From the NCBI RefSeq assembly GCF_000220395.1, contig NW_004085951.1, positions 1 to 64,000 on the forward strand: a DNA stretch of 64,000 bases. Direction: 5' to 3'. Under the pieces are notes generated by a model. That model saw only the letters and a list, made by a program, of their open reading frames with translations. It was not told the DNA's origin and made no database searches. Of this stretch, positions 37,325-49,460 are shown piece by piece (the stretch's first letter is position 1; the number at the start of each line of letters is the position of its first letter). The position numbers and the translations under genes are program-made. This stretch comes from Ichthyophthirius multifiliis. Taxonomy: Eukaryota > Ciliophora > Oligohymenophorea > Hymenostomatida.

Positions 37325-39362
37325 TATAAAAATATATATATATATTTTTTTAAATATTTTTATATATTTATATTTTATTATTTTTTTTTAATTTTTTATA
37401 TGTATATTTTTTTTTTAATCTATTTTAATAGAAAATATATAAATTATTAATTAAAATAATATTTTAAATAAAAAAAATTTATAATTTAATATTATATATT
37501 TTTATAAAACAAATAAGTGTATTTTAGTTGATGTTAAAACTGATGATGGTTAAAATATATCTAACTCATTTTATAATGTTCTTTTGAAATTAGGAGCCAC
37601 TATTAAGTATAAATTTTCATAAAATATTGATGTTGTTATATGGAAAGGTATAATATTTTATTATTATTATTCATTAAAAATAAGCAAATTTTTTTTTTTT
37701 AGACGGAAAAATCAAAAATTATGAAAAAGCAATTTAAAATAATATAAAAGTTGCTAATATATATTGGTTATAATAATGCTTTGCCTAGTTAAAGTTTTTA
37801 GAAATTAAAAACGAATATGAGGCTTTTTTAACTTAATAATAAAGAATAAATGATATGAAAATTACAAAAATTTATAGTAAATTTGAAAAAGTAAAATTTT
37901 TAATGTTTCTAAAAAATAAATATTTTAATATTAAGAAAAATAGTATTAGTAAATAAAATGATTAAAATCCTTATGTTATATAATGGTAAACAAGTGAAAA
38001 TTTTAAGGAATTAGAAAATAAATAAAAAAATTAATAAATTAAAACAATGGAAGAAATAGAAGAATTTTATATAAAAATAATTAAAGAATGTCATTAAAAT
38101 TAATTTATATAAAAAAAATAATAATTAATTGATTAATAATTTGTTAAATAACATATAAATTACATAGATAATAATTTTTAATTTTAGTAATTTAATAATT
38201 AAAATGAAGACTCTTTTTTGATTTAAAATAATAATTAAAAAATTATATTTTATTAAAATTTAGCAATTAAAAATATACATACAAATAAACATAACTAAAA
38301 TAAAAGTATATTAATTTTTTAAGTATTTTATTATTATTTTAATTTTAAAAAAAAGAAAATAGCAAAGACATATAAATAGAATATATAAATTTAAAAGAGA
38401 AAGAGAAGGAAAATTTAAAAAAATTATAATAAAAAACTAAATAAAATTCAAACTAAAAGTATATTTTTTAAAAATATATAAATTAATAAAAAAAAGCATA
38501 AAAATAAGTAATTCAGATTTGACTATAAGTTCAAAAGAAAATTACAATTATGAAGATATATTAATAATAGGATAAAATATTTAATTCTAGTTTTTAAAAT
38601 GGAATTAAAAACAAAAATTTCTATATTATTTAATAAACAGTAATATATATATATTAATTGATTTGATGTTGTTTATTTTTTCACTAATTTCTTTAAAAGC
38701 TCAATGAACAATAAAAAAAAGCGATTAATCATTATTCATTTTTTCTCGCTTCTTTTTGTTGTTGTTGATTGTATTTTTAAATAATAGAGAAAAAATAAAA
38801 TACTTAAAAACAATTACTATATTTTAAAATGAAAATCTAAATTTATAAAAAAAAAAGATAAATAAATTCTTAATATTAATTGGGTTATAGATTCTATTAA
38901 ATAACAAAGTATATTACCTTATGAAAAATAATATTAACATAATATTTAGCTTAATAAAAGTATATATAAGTATTTTAGTAATGTTCTTTATTTATGAATA
39001 TATTTTTATATATAGATTTATTTAAAGGATTAAGTTTTTCAATATATGATGATAAAAATAATAAAAGTAGAAATTAATTCTTGAACTTTAAACAAATAAC
39101 TTAAAGAATAATAAAATTCTTTAATGGGGAAATATGTGAAAATTATAAAAACTCATAATTGGTTATTTTTTAAGAAAAAACTAAACTAGAAAATATTGAT
39201 TTTGATATTTTTAACTGCATATTGATTGATGTAATTAATTATTTTTAAATATTTTAATATATATAAGTAATAATTTTTATATAATATTTAATATAATAGT
39301 GGATTTATGATTCTATTTTTAATTAAGAACTACAAAATTAATTAAGCTATAATATATAATGA
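36620..39362 (+). CDS. Microcephalin-like protein with three BRCT domains
   Basis: A 200-residue Ser/Lys/Asn-rich N-terminus (MISQNTKTYINNASTKCK) precedes BRCT 1. BRCT 1 is split by an intron after DVVIWK: CILVDVKTDDGQNISNSFYN, LKLGATIKYKF, then DGKIKNYEKA and VANIYWLQQCF. This is the microcephalin N-BRCT pattern, with the inserted S-x-x-F and VVIWKDG. BRCT 2 ends NINWVIDSIKQQSILPYEK. BRCT 3 starts LFKGLSFSIYDDKN and ends ILID/WIYDSIFNQELQNQLSY before TGA 39360. Introns: about 37255-37517, 37646-37703, 38321-38352, 38641-38787, 38961-39008 and 39231-39300. One A is missing in the run 38847-38856, and another shift occurs near 38500. One N-terminal plus two C-terminal BRCTs is the MCPH1 architecture, a reader of phosphorylated histone H2A.X in DNA damage and chromosome condensation. 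Confidence 0.7.
37274..37321. repeat. (TA)n run in intron
   Basis: About 24 TA units in the first intron of the microcephalin-like gene, directly after the 5' splice region. Confidence 0.9.
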
Positions 39363-39400
39363 CTATAAAATTTAAACACATAATAAAATTTAAATACACT

Positions 39401-40965
39401 TCATGTTTTATATTAATAAAATTTGTATATAAAAAAAACATAAGCAAATTGAATTTTTTTCATAAATAAATCAAAGAAATAAATAATCATATAAAAAATT
39501 AAAATCTGAATTTCCGTAAAATTTATTAGTAATAACTTATAAAAAGCAATATAAAGTTCTTTGTCTTTATTAGTTTTTATAGTATAATCTTTTTAAAATA
39601 AACTTATTTTCCTAATGAAAGTAAAACACAATAACAATTAAATTAGCATTTTATTATTTTAGTATATAAATTTTCCTATATAATTATATACTCTTTCCTT
39701 AAAACTAAAAATTTCTTTTATATTTTCTCTCTGATCTGCTTTTAAAAAAAGCTTAATATCGTCATAAATAATCTACCTGAAAAGTCTTTTCTCCTTAAAA
39801 TTAATATTTTATTTAACTTTGTATTTAAACTAAACATGGTAGTATTGAAACATTTATTATTTAATTCAAAATCAACTTGTATGTTTTTGTTAAATTATAT
39901 AAATGACTTTTTTATTTCATTATCAATTTTTAAATATTTTAAGACTTATAAAATAGTTTATATTCCTTTAAAATCCCCTTTATATTATCTAAACAAACTT
40001 AGTGTATTTTAAAATCGTATTTTTCACTCATTTATAGACAATCAATCAAATAATAAACTATTACTTTCTATTTTACTTACTTATTTCGAAAATTAAACGC
40101 GTTTTTATCACAAATTATTAAATTAATTATTGGAAGAATTATCTTATTAATATTTTTCAGATAAATAATTATTTATATATATTTATTTTTTTCTGTCTTT
40201 TTATAATGCTTTAGTAATAGTTCTCTCTATATTTTATTCAAATGAAGAAATTTTAAATCTTTTGAGAAATGCTTGAAAACAAAAATAATTATACTTTTAT
40301 ATTGATTATGTATTTAACCTGTTTAATATTAAACTTTTATTTTTATTTATATATTATAAATATCAGGTTTGAAAAAAAAAATAAAGTATACTTATTTAAT
40401 TAACAATTTTCAGTTTTTATATATTTTAACACAAATAATATTCTTAAAGTAAATAAAAATAAAATTTATATTTCACTATAGTATTCTAAAATTTATAGAA
40501 TTTTAAAGCAAAGATATTATTTACATCTTAAAGTGTATATTTGCATTATAAAAAACAATTACTATATTTCCTATGTAGCATTCTCTCAAATAAAACATAA
40601 GAATATCTATATTTGATTAAATTTTTAGAACTAAAATTAAGACAATTATTATCGTCTATACTTACTACTATTTTATTTTTAATATAAAAATTGTATTATA
40701 TTTATATTTATATTTATATTTATAGTTATATTTATATTTATTTATTTTTATATTTATATTTATATTTATATCCATTAGCAATTTTTTTAACTTTAAAATT
40801 TAAATTAATTATTTGCTTTTTAACCCATTTAGAGCTTTTGAAAAATAAAAAAAGATGTCGAAGAAATAAAAAATATGTTCTCAAGAATAATTAAATGAAT
40901 AAATCATTTAATATATATTTTTTCAAATTTTCATTATCTTCTTATATTTAATTATTTTTTACCAT
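39401..40965 (-). CDS. Uncharacterised helical protein (possible HEAT/ARM-like)
   Basis: Not recognised. Minus-strand reading from ATG 40965 (MVKNNQIQEDNENLKKYILN) to TGA 39401. The reading shows amphipathic helices with regular spacing: LFIQLFLRTYFLFLRHLFLF, IVVSIDDNNCLNFSSKN, LPIINLIICDKNAFNFRNK, VIVYYLIDCLQMSEKYDFK, DDIKLFLKADQRENIKEIF and RVYNYIGKFIYQNNKML. The (L)xx(I)xxLIxx.(N/D)K.F pattern recalls solenoid repeats, including those in large calcium-release channel regions, but no diagnostic motif is present. Three frame changes are needed, in homopolymers near 40380, 39910 and 39770. A (TTTATA)n tract lies within the reading at 40691-40772 and translates as KYKYKY/IQIQIQ. Convergent with the BRCT gene, 38 bp apart. 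It could also be a decaying gene fragment. Confidence 0.45.
40691..40772. repeat. (TTTATA)n hexanucleotide microsatellite
   Basis: About thirteen units, some with single substitutions, lie inside the minus-strand gene reading. The period is a multiple of three, so it keeps frame and gives alternating Lys-Tyr or Ile-Gln on the minus strand. Confidence 0.85.
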
Positions 40966-42324
40966 ATTTAAAATTTATAATTAATATAATTATAAAAAAT
41001 GTTTTAAATTAATAATGCTTATTTTTTTTATTTTTTTTTCAATATAATTATTTATATAAAATTAACAAGTTAACATATTATTTAGTTTTAACCATTTTAT
41101 ATAAATTTGTAGTAAAGATTATTTATTTTATTTATTTAATATATAATCTTGTTAATTAAACTAATATTTCGATTAACTTTATCCATAATAAGCATATTGT
41201 TAATTCATATAAAGTAAATGCTTATGTTGCATCTTAATTATTATGTTATATTAATTATATTATATTAATTTACTTGCAAAAGTAAGTTAAAATTAAACCT
41301 AGCATTAATAAAAATAAGTAAAAATATCAATTTACCCTTATATACTATTAAAATATATAAAAAAAAAATTGCAAAAAAATAATAATAATACTATCTTTTA
41401 TATAAATAACATAATTGTATTTATTATAAATGTATTTGTTAAATCAATATTTTTACATTTGTTATAATTTTCTGAAACCTTTAAGTCATTTTGGATATAC
41501 TATTTCCAAACACGAAATCGGGGAAAAATAAAAGAAAATTTAGTAAGATTTGGGTCAAGGAAAAAAAAATAGAATTCAATGTATTATATAATTATTAAAT
41601 TTATGTATATTTCTATATTTTATAAAAAATTGTTTATTTTCTGATTTCGATTAGATAGTCTATATATATACACATAAAAGAGTATCTTTTTTTTTTCTAA
41701 AAAGTATTCAAATTAATTTATTTTATTAATTCTTTATTTTATATTATATTACATTCTTAAAAATAAATTTTAGTCTTAATATAACCTTTTATGTTATATA
41801 ATCAATATATATCCTTACTCTTAAATTGCTTATAAAATAAAATATAAATAATTATAATTATAAAAAATATAAATAGGAAAAATTGTACATTTAAGAACTA
41901 TTAATTCAAAATTCACTTATTTAATATATAAATTTATTATATGTAATTAAAGAAAAAGAATATATTATCTAATTTTTATCATTTATAAAATTTAATCAAA
42001 ATTACTATTTTAATATATAATTTATATTTATATATTATATCAAATAAATTTAAATAAGTTTTCTTTGATAAAAAAATATTAAGTATAAAAAAATAATTTA
42101 TATATTTTTTATTTTTTTAGTTTTAATTTTTAATTTTTTACAAATAATTTTGAAAGAATATTAAATTTTTATTTTAATCTAAAAAAAATTCGTGTACAAT
42201 TTTTTTGTGAAATGAATAAAATAAAATGTTAATATTAAAATATTCATTTATAATTTAAAAAAATAATAATAATACAAATAAAAAAATTACATTAAAACTA
42301 TTTTTTTAAAAATCTCAAATATAT

Positions 42325-42375
<51 letters not shown>

Positions 42376-42479
42376 TTCAGTTTTAAATTTTTACTATTTT
42401 TTTTTTTTATGGGTAATAATAGAATTTACAAATAAAATTATATATTAAATTATAATAAATTATTATAAATAAAAAAAAA
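40966..42479. other. AT-rich divergent intergenic region with a small GC-richer patch
   Basis: Low-complexity AT except for about 41470-41565, where GC content rises (CACGAAATCGGGG, GATTTGGGTCAAGG). No coding frame or recognisable RNA covers that patch. A (TA)n tract is at 42324-42371, about 110 bp before the next start codon. Confidence 0.55.
42324..42371. repeat. (TA)n run upstream of a start codon
   Basis: About 22 TA units in the presumed promoter or 5' leader of the zinc-finger gene. Confidence 0.85.
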
Positions 42480-43492
42480 ATGAAATAATCATCACCAAAT
42501 AAAGATGTATAAGAGAAAAAAATTAAAAATAATATAATTATTGTTAAAGATTTCGATAAATAACTAAAAGAATGTGATCTTAAAGGTAAACTAATCTTAA
42601 ATCTTTCCAGCCAGAAAAAAAAAAAAAAAAAAACTTATATAATTAAAAAAAATAATATAAATATAATTAAAGTTATTTAAATAATAATATGTAGATTAAG
42701 ATTAGAACTTAAAATATTACTAAGAATATTAAAAAGTTTACTAAACAAATTAAATAATAATTGCATAATTAAATGATTATTAAAACGAAATATAGCAAAT
42801 AAAGCAAAAAGCAGAAAAGCTAGAAGTAAAAAATTATTTATAAAAATTAAAAAAAACAAGACAAATTTCCTAAGGAACTTATGGAATAATTAAATGAAGG
42901 TATTTCAAATGAATTAGATTAATCTAGAATTATTTCAAGTAATATGTAAAGTATGAAAAAAAAAAACAGAAGATGTGCAAATGAAATTTAAAAATAATTT
43001 AAAGTTTTTATTTTTATTTTTATTTTTATTAAAATAAAATATATCAAATAATAGCATTTGCTATTTTTTATATATATCTATTTTATATTTTATTTCAATT
43101 AATTTTTTATTTTATTTATATTTAATTTTAGTGTCCTTATAATAATTGCAACAAACTATATGGAAGCGAAATTTCTTTGAATTTACATATAAAAATAAAA
43201 CATAATGGAGGAAATAAAACAGAAAGAGAGAAACTAGTGGTATAAATATATATGAAAAAAAAAAATTAAAAAATTAAAAAAAAATATATATATATAAGAA
43301 ATTAATAATATAACAAAAAATAAATGGAGTTGATGCTGTCGAACCAAATATAAATTTACCTCCCGATATAATTGAGGTATATTATATTATTTTTCATTAT
43401 TAATAATTAATAATAATTAGAAAATATAAAATATTCCTGCTTAATAATAATTTTAAATTAAAAATGAATTATTAAAAAAAGAAGAAGAATGA
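42480..43492 (+). CDS. C2H2 zinc-finger protein
   Basis: ATG 42480 starts MKQSSPNKDVQEKKIKNNI. After a basic, A-rich region with at least one intron near 42585-42690, the exon KFPKELMEQLNEGISNELDQ leads into a single finger spread over an intron boundary: CPYNNCNKLYGSEISLNLHIK then KHNGG. This has the Cys-x4-Cys...His-x4-His spacing of a C2H2 finger. Behind it comes KINGVDAVEPNINLPPDI and a short acidic tail ending at TGA 43490. Later introns are 43005-43131, 43240-43299 and 43378-43424. A lone finger followed by a conserved proline segment is a recurrent ciliate layout, but I do not know its role. The A19 run at 42617-42635 makes the N-terminal frame insecure. Likely nuclear. Confidence 0.65.
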
Positions 43493-43835
43493 TGGTATTA
43501 TATAAATAATACTTTTTCCATATTCTTAGTAAAAAATTAAAATATATATATATAAATTAAAAATTAGTTTTAAAATAAATATAATATATATATATATATA
43601 TATGAATATTCAAAAATAATTATAGATCTTTTTTTCAATTTTTTACTTATATTTATATATAAATACTTTTTTTCATTAAAATAATGACATTTTGAAAAAA
43701 ATAAACCCTTTAATAAAAAAAATAAAAAATTGATTTTTTTTTTTACTTTAAATAAAAAATCCCAAAGTTTTAATTATAAAATTTAAATATAATTTAATAT
43801 ATATTTTCTCATTTAAATAATAATAAAAAAATCCA

Positions 43836-44600
43836 TCATATACAATAGCAATTCTCCATATTAAAATTATATTTTTTCTTTGCATTTTAATCATCATTAT
43901 TATTTTTTTAACTTAAATGAACCTTATTTTAATAATTGCTTTGACTATCATCTTTTTCATTTTCTTTTTCTTAAATAGCCTAATTATCAACATCAGTACA
44001 TATACTATTATCAACACCATTTTTTTTATTTCTTTAAGCCCTTTTCTTTGCTTTTTTGGCCTCCATTATTGCAATTTTTTTAGCTATTAATTTCTTTCCG
44101 ATGTTAACAAAGGCTTTTTCTATACTCTCATTTGTTTTTGCGGAAGTCTCATAAAATTCCATTCCTTTTTTTTCCGCATATTCCTATACTTAAATAGTGT
44201 CTATAGTCCTTTAAGCATCTAAATCGCATTTATTACCTAATAGAATCAACTCAACATCTTTTTCAGCATAATTTTCAACTTCCTTAAGCCAAAACTTTTC
44301 TATATCCTAGAAAGACTCATTATTAGAAATATCATAAACTAATACAATTACGTCAGCTCCTTTATAATATGCATTTGTTATTGTCCTGAATCTTTCTTAA
44401 CCTGCAGTATCCCATATTTAAAGCTTTATTAACTTCTAATCTATATTTAAAGTTTTAAAACGGAAATCTACCCCTATTGTTGTCAAGTATGACTCGTTAA
44501 ATTAATCATCTGAAAATCTCATTAATATAGATGATTTTCCTACATTAGAATTTCCTATTATTACAAATTTGAATAAATAATCGTATTCACGGTTTTGCAT
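43836..44600 (-). CDS. Rab-family small GTPase
   Basis: Intronless, 254 residues from ATG 44600. All G motifs are intact: G1 [18 protein letters not shown], switch I with [13 protein letters not shown] (the Rab F1 element), G3 [20 protein letters not shown] (RabF3/F4), G4 [11 protein letters not shown], and G5 [16 protein letters not shown]. The TIGVDF and YYKGAD strings place it near the Rab1/Rab8/Rab10 group. The C-terminal 60 residues after the GTPase fold are unusually long and Lys/Asn/Asp-rich. The protein ends NCYCI, giving a Cys two residues from the end and a Cys four from the end, which could serve a CAAX- or CXC-type prenyl transferase. It acts in vesicle targeting by cycling between GDP and GTP. 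No frameshift. The 3' end is 344 bp from the convergent zinc-finger gene. Confidence 0.95.
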
Positions 44601-45405
44601 TTTTTATATATATTAATTTATATAACTATATTATTTTTAAACAATTTTTTTTATATCCTTTCTTCGTATTTTCTTTAATTTAATTTGAAAAATTGGATAT
44701 AAAAAATTAAATAATTTAAAATAGGCATAAAATAAAAATTGAGTTAATTAATAAACATATTTATTTTTCGATCAAATTAAATATTAAATAATACATTTAT
44801 AGATGATATATAAAAAAACTTAGTATATTTAAATATATATATAAGAAAATAATTATAATTTACTATTTATTTATACTCGTATTAATATTTATAATTTATT
44901 TACAAAATTTTAATTTAATATATTAAGATGTATAGAATCTATATTTATTTTAAAGTAACTTTTCAAAAATTAAGAAAAATACTTAAAAATTATATATATA
45001 ATTTATAACTATGTCGTGTTTTTAAATTCAAATTAATTTTTTATAAATAAAATTAATAACTTTAAAAATAAGTAGTGCAATAAAAAACTATAATAACTTA
45101 AAAAATAATATAAGAATATTTTTACATAAGTTATTTTTTTAGATAAAAAGGATATTAAATATTTAATAAGCATTAATTTTTATATAAAAATTTGTAAATG
45201 AAGTTATTTGTTTAAAAATATTTATTTTATTGTATTTATTAATATCTTTCTATAATATTTTTTTTAAATTTAATGTTTTATATTTTTTTTTAAAAAAATA
45301 CTAATTTTTTCAAAATGCTTTTATTAAAAATATTTAATTTTATTTATAGAATTATTTTCTTTTAAAATAATTATAAAATAAATTTTATTATTTATAGATT
45401 TTTTC
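44601..45405. other. AT-rich spacer, no gene seen
   Basis: The spacer lies between the Rab start and the 3' end of the second PX gene, both on the minus strand. Low-complexity AT with no coding-like frame. Confidence 0.6.
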
Positions 45406-46460
45406 TCAAAACAAAAATTCTTTTAAAACTATATTTTCGAAAACTTAATTAATTTAACATAATTATTATAAATAAATTTGGAGTGATTCTTATCTAAACT
45501 TTATAATATTTTAATTATCTTTAGGCTTATTAGGTAATTTAGGTATTTCAACATCTCTAAAATCGCATTTTCTCAAATCACTATCAAGTTGTTTGAATTA
45601 ATTAATCATTTTTATTTTTTAAGAACATTTAAATTCTCATTACTAAACTTAAACAACATAAAACTAATAATAATAGAAAATAAATAAACCAATATAAAAA
45701 TAAAGTTACAATAATATTATTAATCTCTTTAGTATGTTCAATAAGAACTTTTACTTATGATTATTATGTATAGTTTTCTTACATAGAACAGCTTTTTTAT
45801 AAATCATTTCTTGTTTTAAACTCAACTTTTGGTTTAAAAATAGTAATTTTGTTACTATCATTAGATTGATTTCTAGTTCTAAAATAAAGCAATTTTTTAT
45901 TTGGGAGCAAAAATTCGTTGAAATATTTATTTTGATTGCATAAAGTATTGACTTATTTAAAAATTGGGAATATTTAGAAACTTTTTCTTTAATAATTTAT
46001 TTAGTTAATTTTTATTTTTCTTTTATTCTCTCTGGTAATAAAGGAAGATTTTAATATTAAAATTAAAATAATTTAAACAACTCTTTAAATTCGTCATGAG
46101 TTCTTAAAGTTTTTATAAAACATCCCCTTTATAATAACAAATAACATAAAAGATTTAGTTTACTTTAATTTAGTATCCATCAATATAAATATCACATACT
46201 TACTAATTTTCAACTTTAATAGGGAAACTTTATATCTATTCCTAATTTTCGATTTCATTTGCACTTTCTATGATTTCTCCATCTTTCAATTTTTATTCTT
46301 AAAAACTATTATGATTAAATTCCAAAATATTATTTCTACAGATGATATTATTTAATTTACTTTTTTATCGTTTTTTTCATTAAAAATATTAATATCGGAT
46401 AAAAATGGTTCATTAATAGTTTAAAAAGTTGAGGTTTTTAAATCCTTTTTTTGTGAAAAT
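45406..46460 (-). CDS. Tandem PX-domain protein B (5' end uncertain)
   Basis: The reading starts near 46455 with a Ser/Asn-rich leader (DLKTSTFQTINEPFLSDINI) whose initiator I cannot place. PX domain 1: VENQQVCDIYIDGYQIKVN, FYVICYYKGDVL, LRTHDEFKELFKLFQFQYQ, and LPLLPERIKEK. A linker of about 90 residues and an intron (near 45655-45705) follow. PX domain 2: FYVVQVQ, MINQFKQLDSDLRKCDFRDV, IPKLPNKPKD and FRQESLQIYLQQLCQINQVF. The stop is TGA 45406. A frame change is needed at the T-run 46361-46366 (one A missing on the coding strand) and near 46120. An in-frame TGA sits at 45637-45639 just inside domain 2. Two PX domains and the overall size match the gene at 31044-32223, suggesting an old paralogous pair of phosphoinositide-binding adaptors. 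Confidence 0.7.
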
Positions 46461-48252
46461 AAATATTAATTTATTATTTTTTAATTTAAAATCACGAAAT
46501 TATTTCTTTATATTATATTGTATATTAATGAAATAGTAATGCCTATAATTAAATTAAATTTGATACTTTTATATTTTTTTCAAGCGAAAAAATTATATTT
46601 GAAAACAATTGCAAAAAATATATTAAAAGAAGACTTTTACTATTTATTCCTTATTTATTATATTCTATATACAAACATTAAATTGATAAAAGCCAAAAAA
46701 TAGCTAATTTTATTTTTAAAAAATAATAAAAACATAAAAAATAAATAACTATTTTCTATACTTTAAAATGTGTAAAATAATATAGCTAAAACTTGAAAAT
46801 TAGTATATAATATTTATTAAATCAAGCAAATTAAAGATAACAAAGCATTGAATAATGAAAAATATATCTTAACAATTAATTTTTTTAAACTTTTTTACAT
46901 TATTTAATTTAAAATTTGATTATTTAATTATTTTAACTATAATACTAGAGATTCTTTATTAATTATTTTTCTAATTATTACTAAAAATATTAAAAAAGGA
47001 ATATAGGTTATAGTATTAAACAAAGCTTATTAATATATTGGTACATTTATTTGACTATACTAAATCATTTTTCTTATTTATTTCTTTCTTTCTTTCTTTC
47101 TTATTTTTAATAAAAAGTATTAATAAAAAAATTAATCTATAATATATAAAAAATAATATAATTTTATATTATGTGAATATAAATTAATAATTATCATTAT
47201 TTTATTAAAATATATTGATTTTTTTTATAAATTTATTTGAAAAAATATAAAATATTTTTATTGTTTAGTTATTTTTCCCATTAAATATTTAATTTTATAG
47301 TTCAAGCTTTTATATTGAAAATTAACTAAATAATTATTTACTAAAAGAAATTTTGTTTATAATTTGAAATATAAAAAACATAAATATATGTTATTTTATT
47401 TTTTATTCTAGTCGTAACAAAAGAAATTATAAATACTAATTATCTTTATTTTTGTATATAATTGGAATATATTTATTTTAGAAATATTTTAAAGTCTTAA
47501 TTTAAATGTAATTAATCCAATTATAAAGTAAAATTTGAAAATTATAAATTTAAACAAAATTATTATTATTTTATTAATTAAGTTATTATATAATTGTTAA
47601 ATTTTAAAATTTAAGAAAAATTTAAATTACCAAGGCTGTTATTAAATTTATATATAATGAATAAAAAAAACTTAAATATTAAATTATTAAAAATTGCTTA
47701 ATAAAAAAATTTTTAATATAAAATATATATTTTATATATATTTATTATTATAATAAATTATTAGTATGTATGTATGTATTTATTAATGCTATAAAAATAT
47801 AAAAAAAAAAAAATATATAATAAATATTATTATTAAATAACAGAAAATCTGCAATTTATATAAAAAAAAATTATATATATAATAAAGAAAATAAATATAA
47901 ATATAAATATAATTATATATTTAATATTTATATATTTATATATTTATATAATTTATATATTTATATATTATATTATTTATACATATTCTTTTAATTTTTT
48001 TTTCTTCTATATATAATTTTATAATTTATTTTTATATATTTTTATTTAAAAGAATATATTTTTTTTTTATTTTATTGTTAATTTTATAATAATTTTAATA
48101 TAGTTTCTTTATTTTAATATTTGTTACTATTTTGTTAATTTAATATATAAATATATATTATTTTGAATTTATTCATAAATTTTATTATATTAATAAAAAA
48201 TATTATAAGAAAATAGAAATAAAAAAAAAAATTATTTATTATAATTAGAAAA
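46461..48252. other. Long AT-rich intergenic region
   Basis: Includes a (TTTC)n stretch near 47083-47101 and (TATG)n near 47765-47778. Some frames near 46520-46700 are open on both strands, but their composition is that of spacer. The left end should contain the missing first exon and promoter of the PX gene, and the right end the promoter of the CCDC124 gene. Confidence 0.55.
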
Positions 48253-49314
48253 ATGAGTAAAAAGATTTCAACAAATCCAAAGTAAAAAAAAATCAATAAA
48301 ATTTAATATACATAAAATTAAAAGAGCACTAGAAGCTCGTGAAAGAGAAAAACAATAAAAGTAACAAAAAAAGAAAGAAGAAGAAGAATAAAAAGAAAGT
48401 TAAAAGTGGGTTGAAACTGATAAAAATTTGTTAAAGAAATAAGCTAGACTAGTAAATATACAATTATAAATATAGAAATATTAAAAATATTAAATTAAAA
48501 AAGAATGAAAAAGAAGATAAAAAAGCTGAAGAATTGCGCAAAAAAGAAGAAAAGAAAAGATTATATGAAGAAGAAATCAATTCTATAAAAGATAATCGTA
48601 TTAATTAAATTAATAATAATATTATCATTTTTTTTGTAATAAGGTTAAAATAAAGATACTGAATAAAAATTGACAAAAGCCGAAATAAAAAAAGAGAAGA
48701 AGAAGCATTAAAAAAACTTTAGCGAAAAAAATGGGTATTGATTTAGATGAATAAAAACAAATAAAAAAGAAAGGGAAAAAGAACACTAAAAGCAAAAAAA
48801 AGAATAATAATAAGACAATTAAGAAGTACAAAAGGAAGAAAAAAAGAAGACACTGAAAATTAATAAAATAATTAATATGATGAATCAGATGATGATTTAA
48901 GAGATTTAAAAAAAAATCCAAATCATTTAAAAAGGGAATAATTATTACAAGATATGCAAAATTATCACAAAGTTATTGATGCAACCGGATTAGATGATGC
49001 GATTGACGCTTTAGATTCTAATTAAGGAGTTAAACATCCTGAAAAAAAAGTCAAAGCTGTAAGGATATAATTATATTTAGTTTTTTTTTTATATTTTTTT
49101 AATAAATAATTTTTAGGCTTATGAAAGTTTTCTAGAAAGAAGATTACCTGAATTGAAAGCTGAATATCCTTCATTTAAAAGATCTAAACATATTGAAATG
49201 TTAAAAAAAGAAGTATTTTTATTAATTTATTATTTATATTTTTTTTTGTTAAAGTGGGAAAAATCACCATTAAACCCTTTCAATTAAAAAATTATTGATT
49301 ATAATTAAAAATGA
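48253..49314 (+). CDS. CCDC124 homologue
   Basis: MSKKISTNPK joins across an intron (48282-48324) to ALEAREREKQQKQQKKKEEE, the charged N-terminal helix of the family. The conserved C-terminal domain is clear: ATGLDDAIDALDSN, HPEKKVKAAYESFLERRLPE, FKRSKHIEMLKKE, then, after intron 49213-49254, WEKSPLNPFNQ. This is the signature end of CCDC124, the relative of yeast Lso2 that binds idle or recovering 80S ribosomes at the A-site region. In between lie Lys/Glu-rich helices (KLTKAEIKKE) in which A-runs at about 48700-48860 break the frame several times. Other introns are near 48451-48500, 48596-48640 and 49059-49117. TGA is at 49312. Human CCDC124 has similar length. Confidence comes from the C-terminus. 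Confidence 0.85.
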
Positions 49315-49460
49315 TGATTTAAATAAAAAAAAATATAAAATAATATAAATATTATTTAAATATATAAAAGTTTATATAGATATTTTTCAACTATATAATT
49401 ATTATTATATTATAAATAAATAAAATTATTAATATTTAAAAATATATTTTAAAAAATTAA

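Noticed and set aside
38640-38707. Frame ending SLISLKAQ before TGA 38705 as the end of the BRCT gene
   Set aside because: It starts at a gtaata 5' splice site and the BRCT reading resumes after a matching ataatag; treated as intron.
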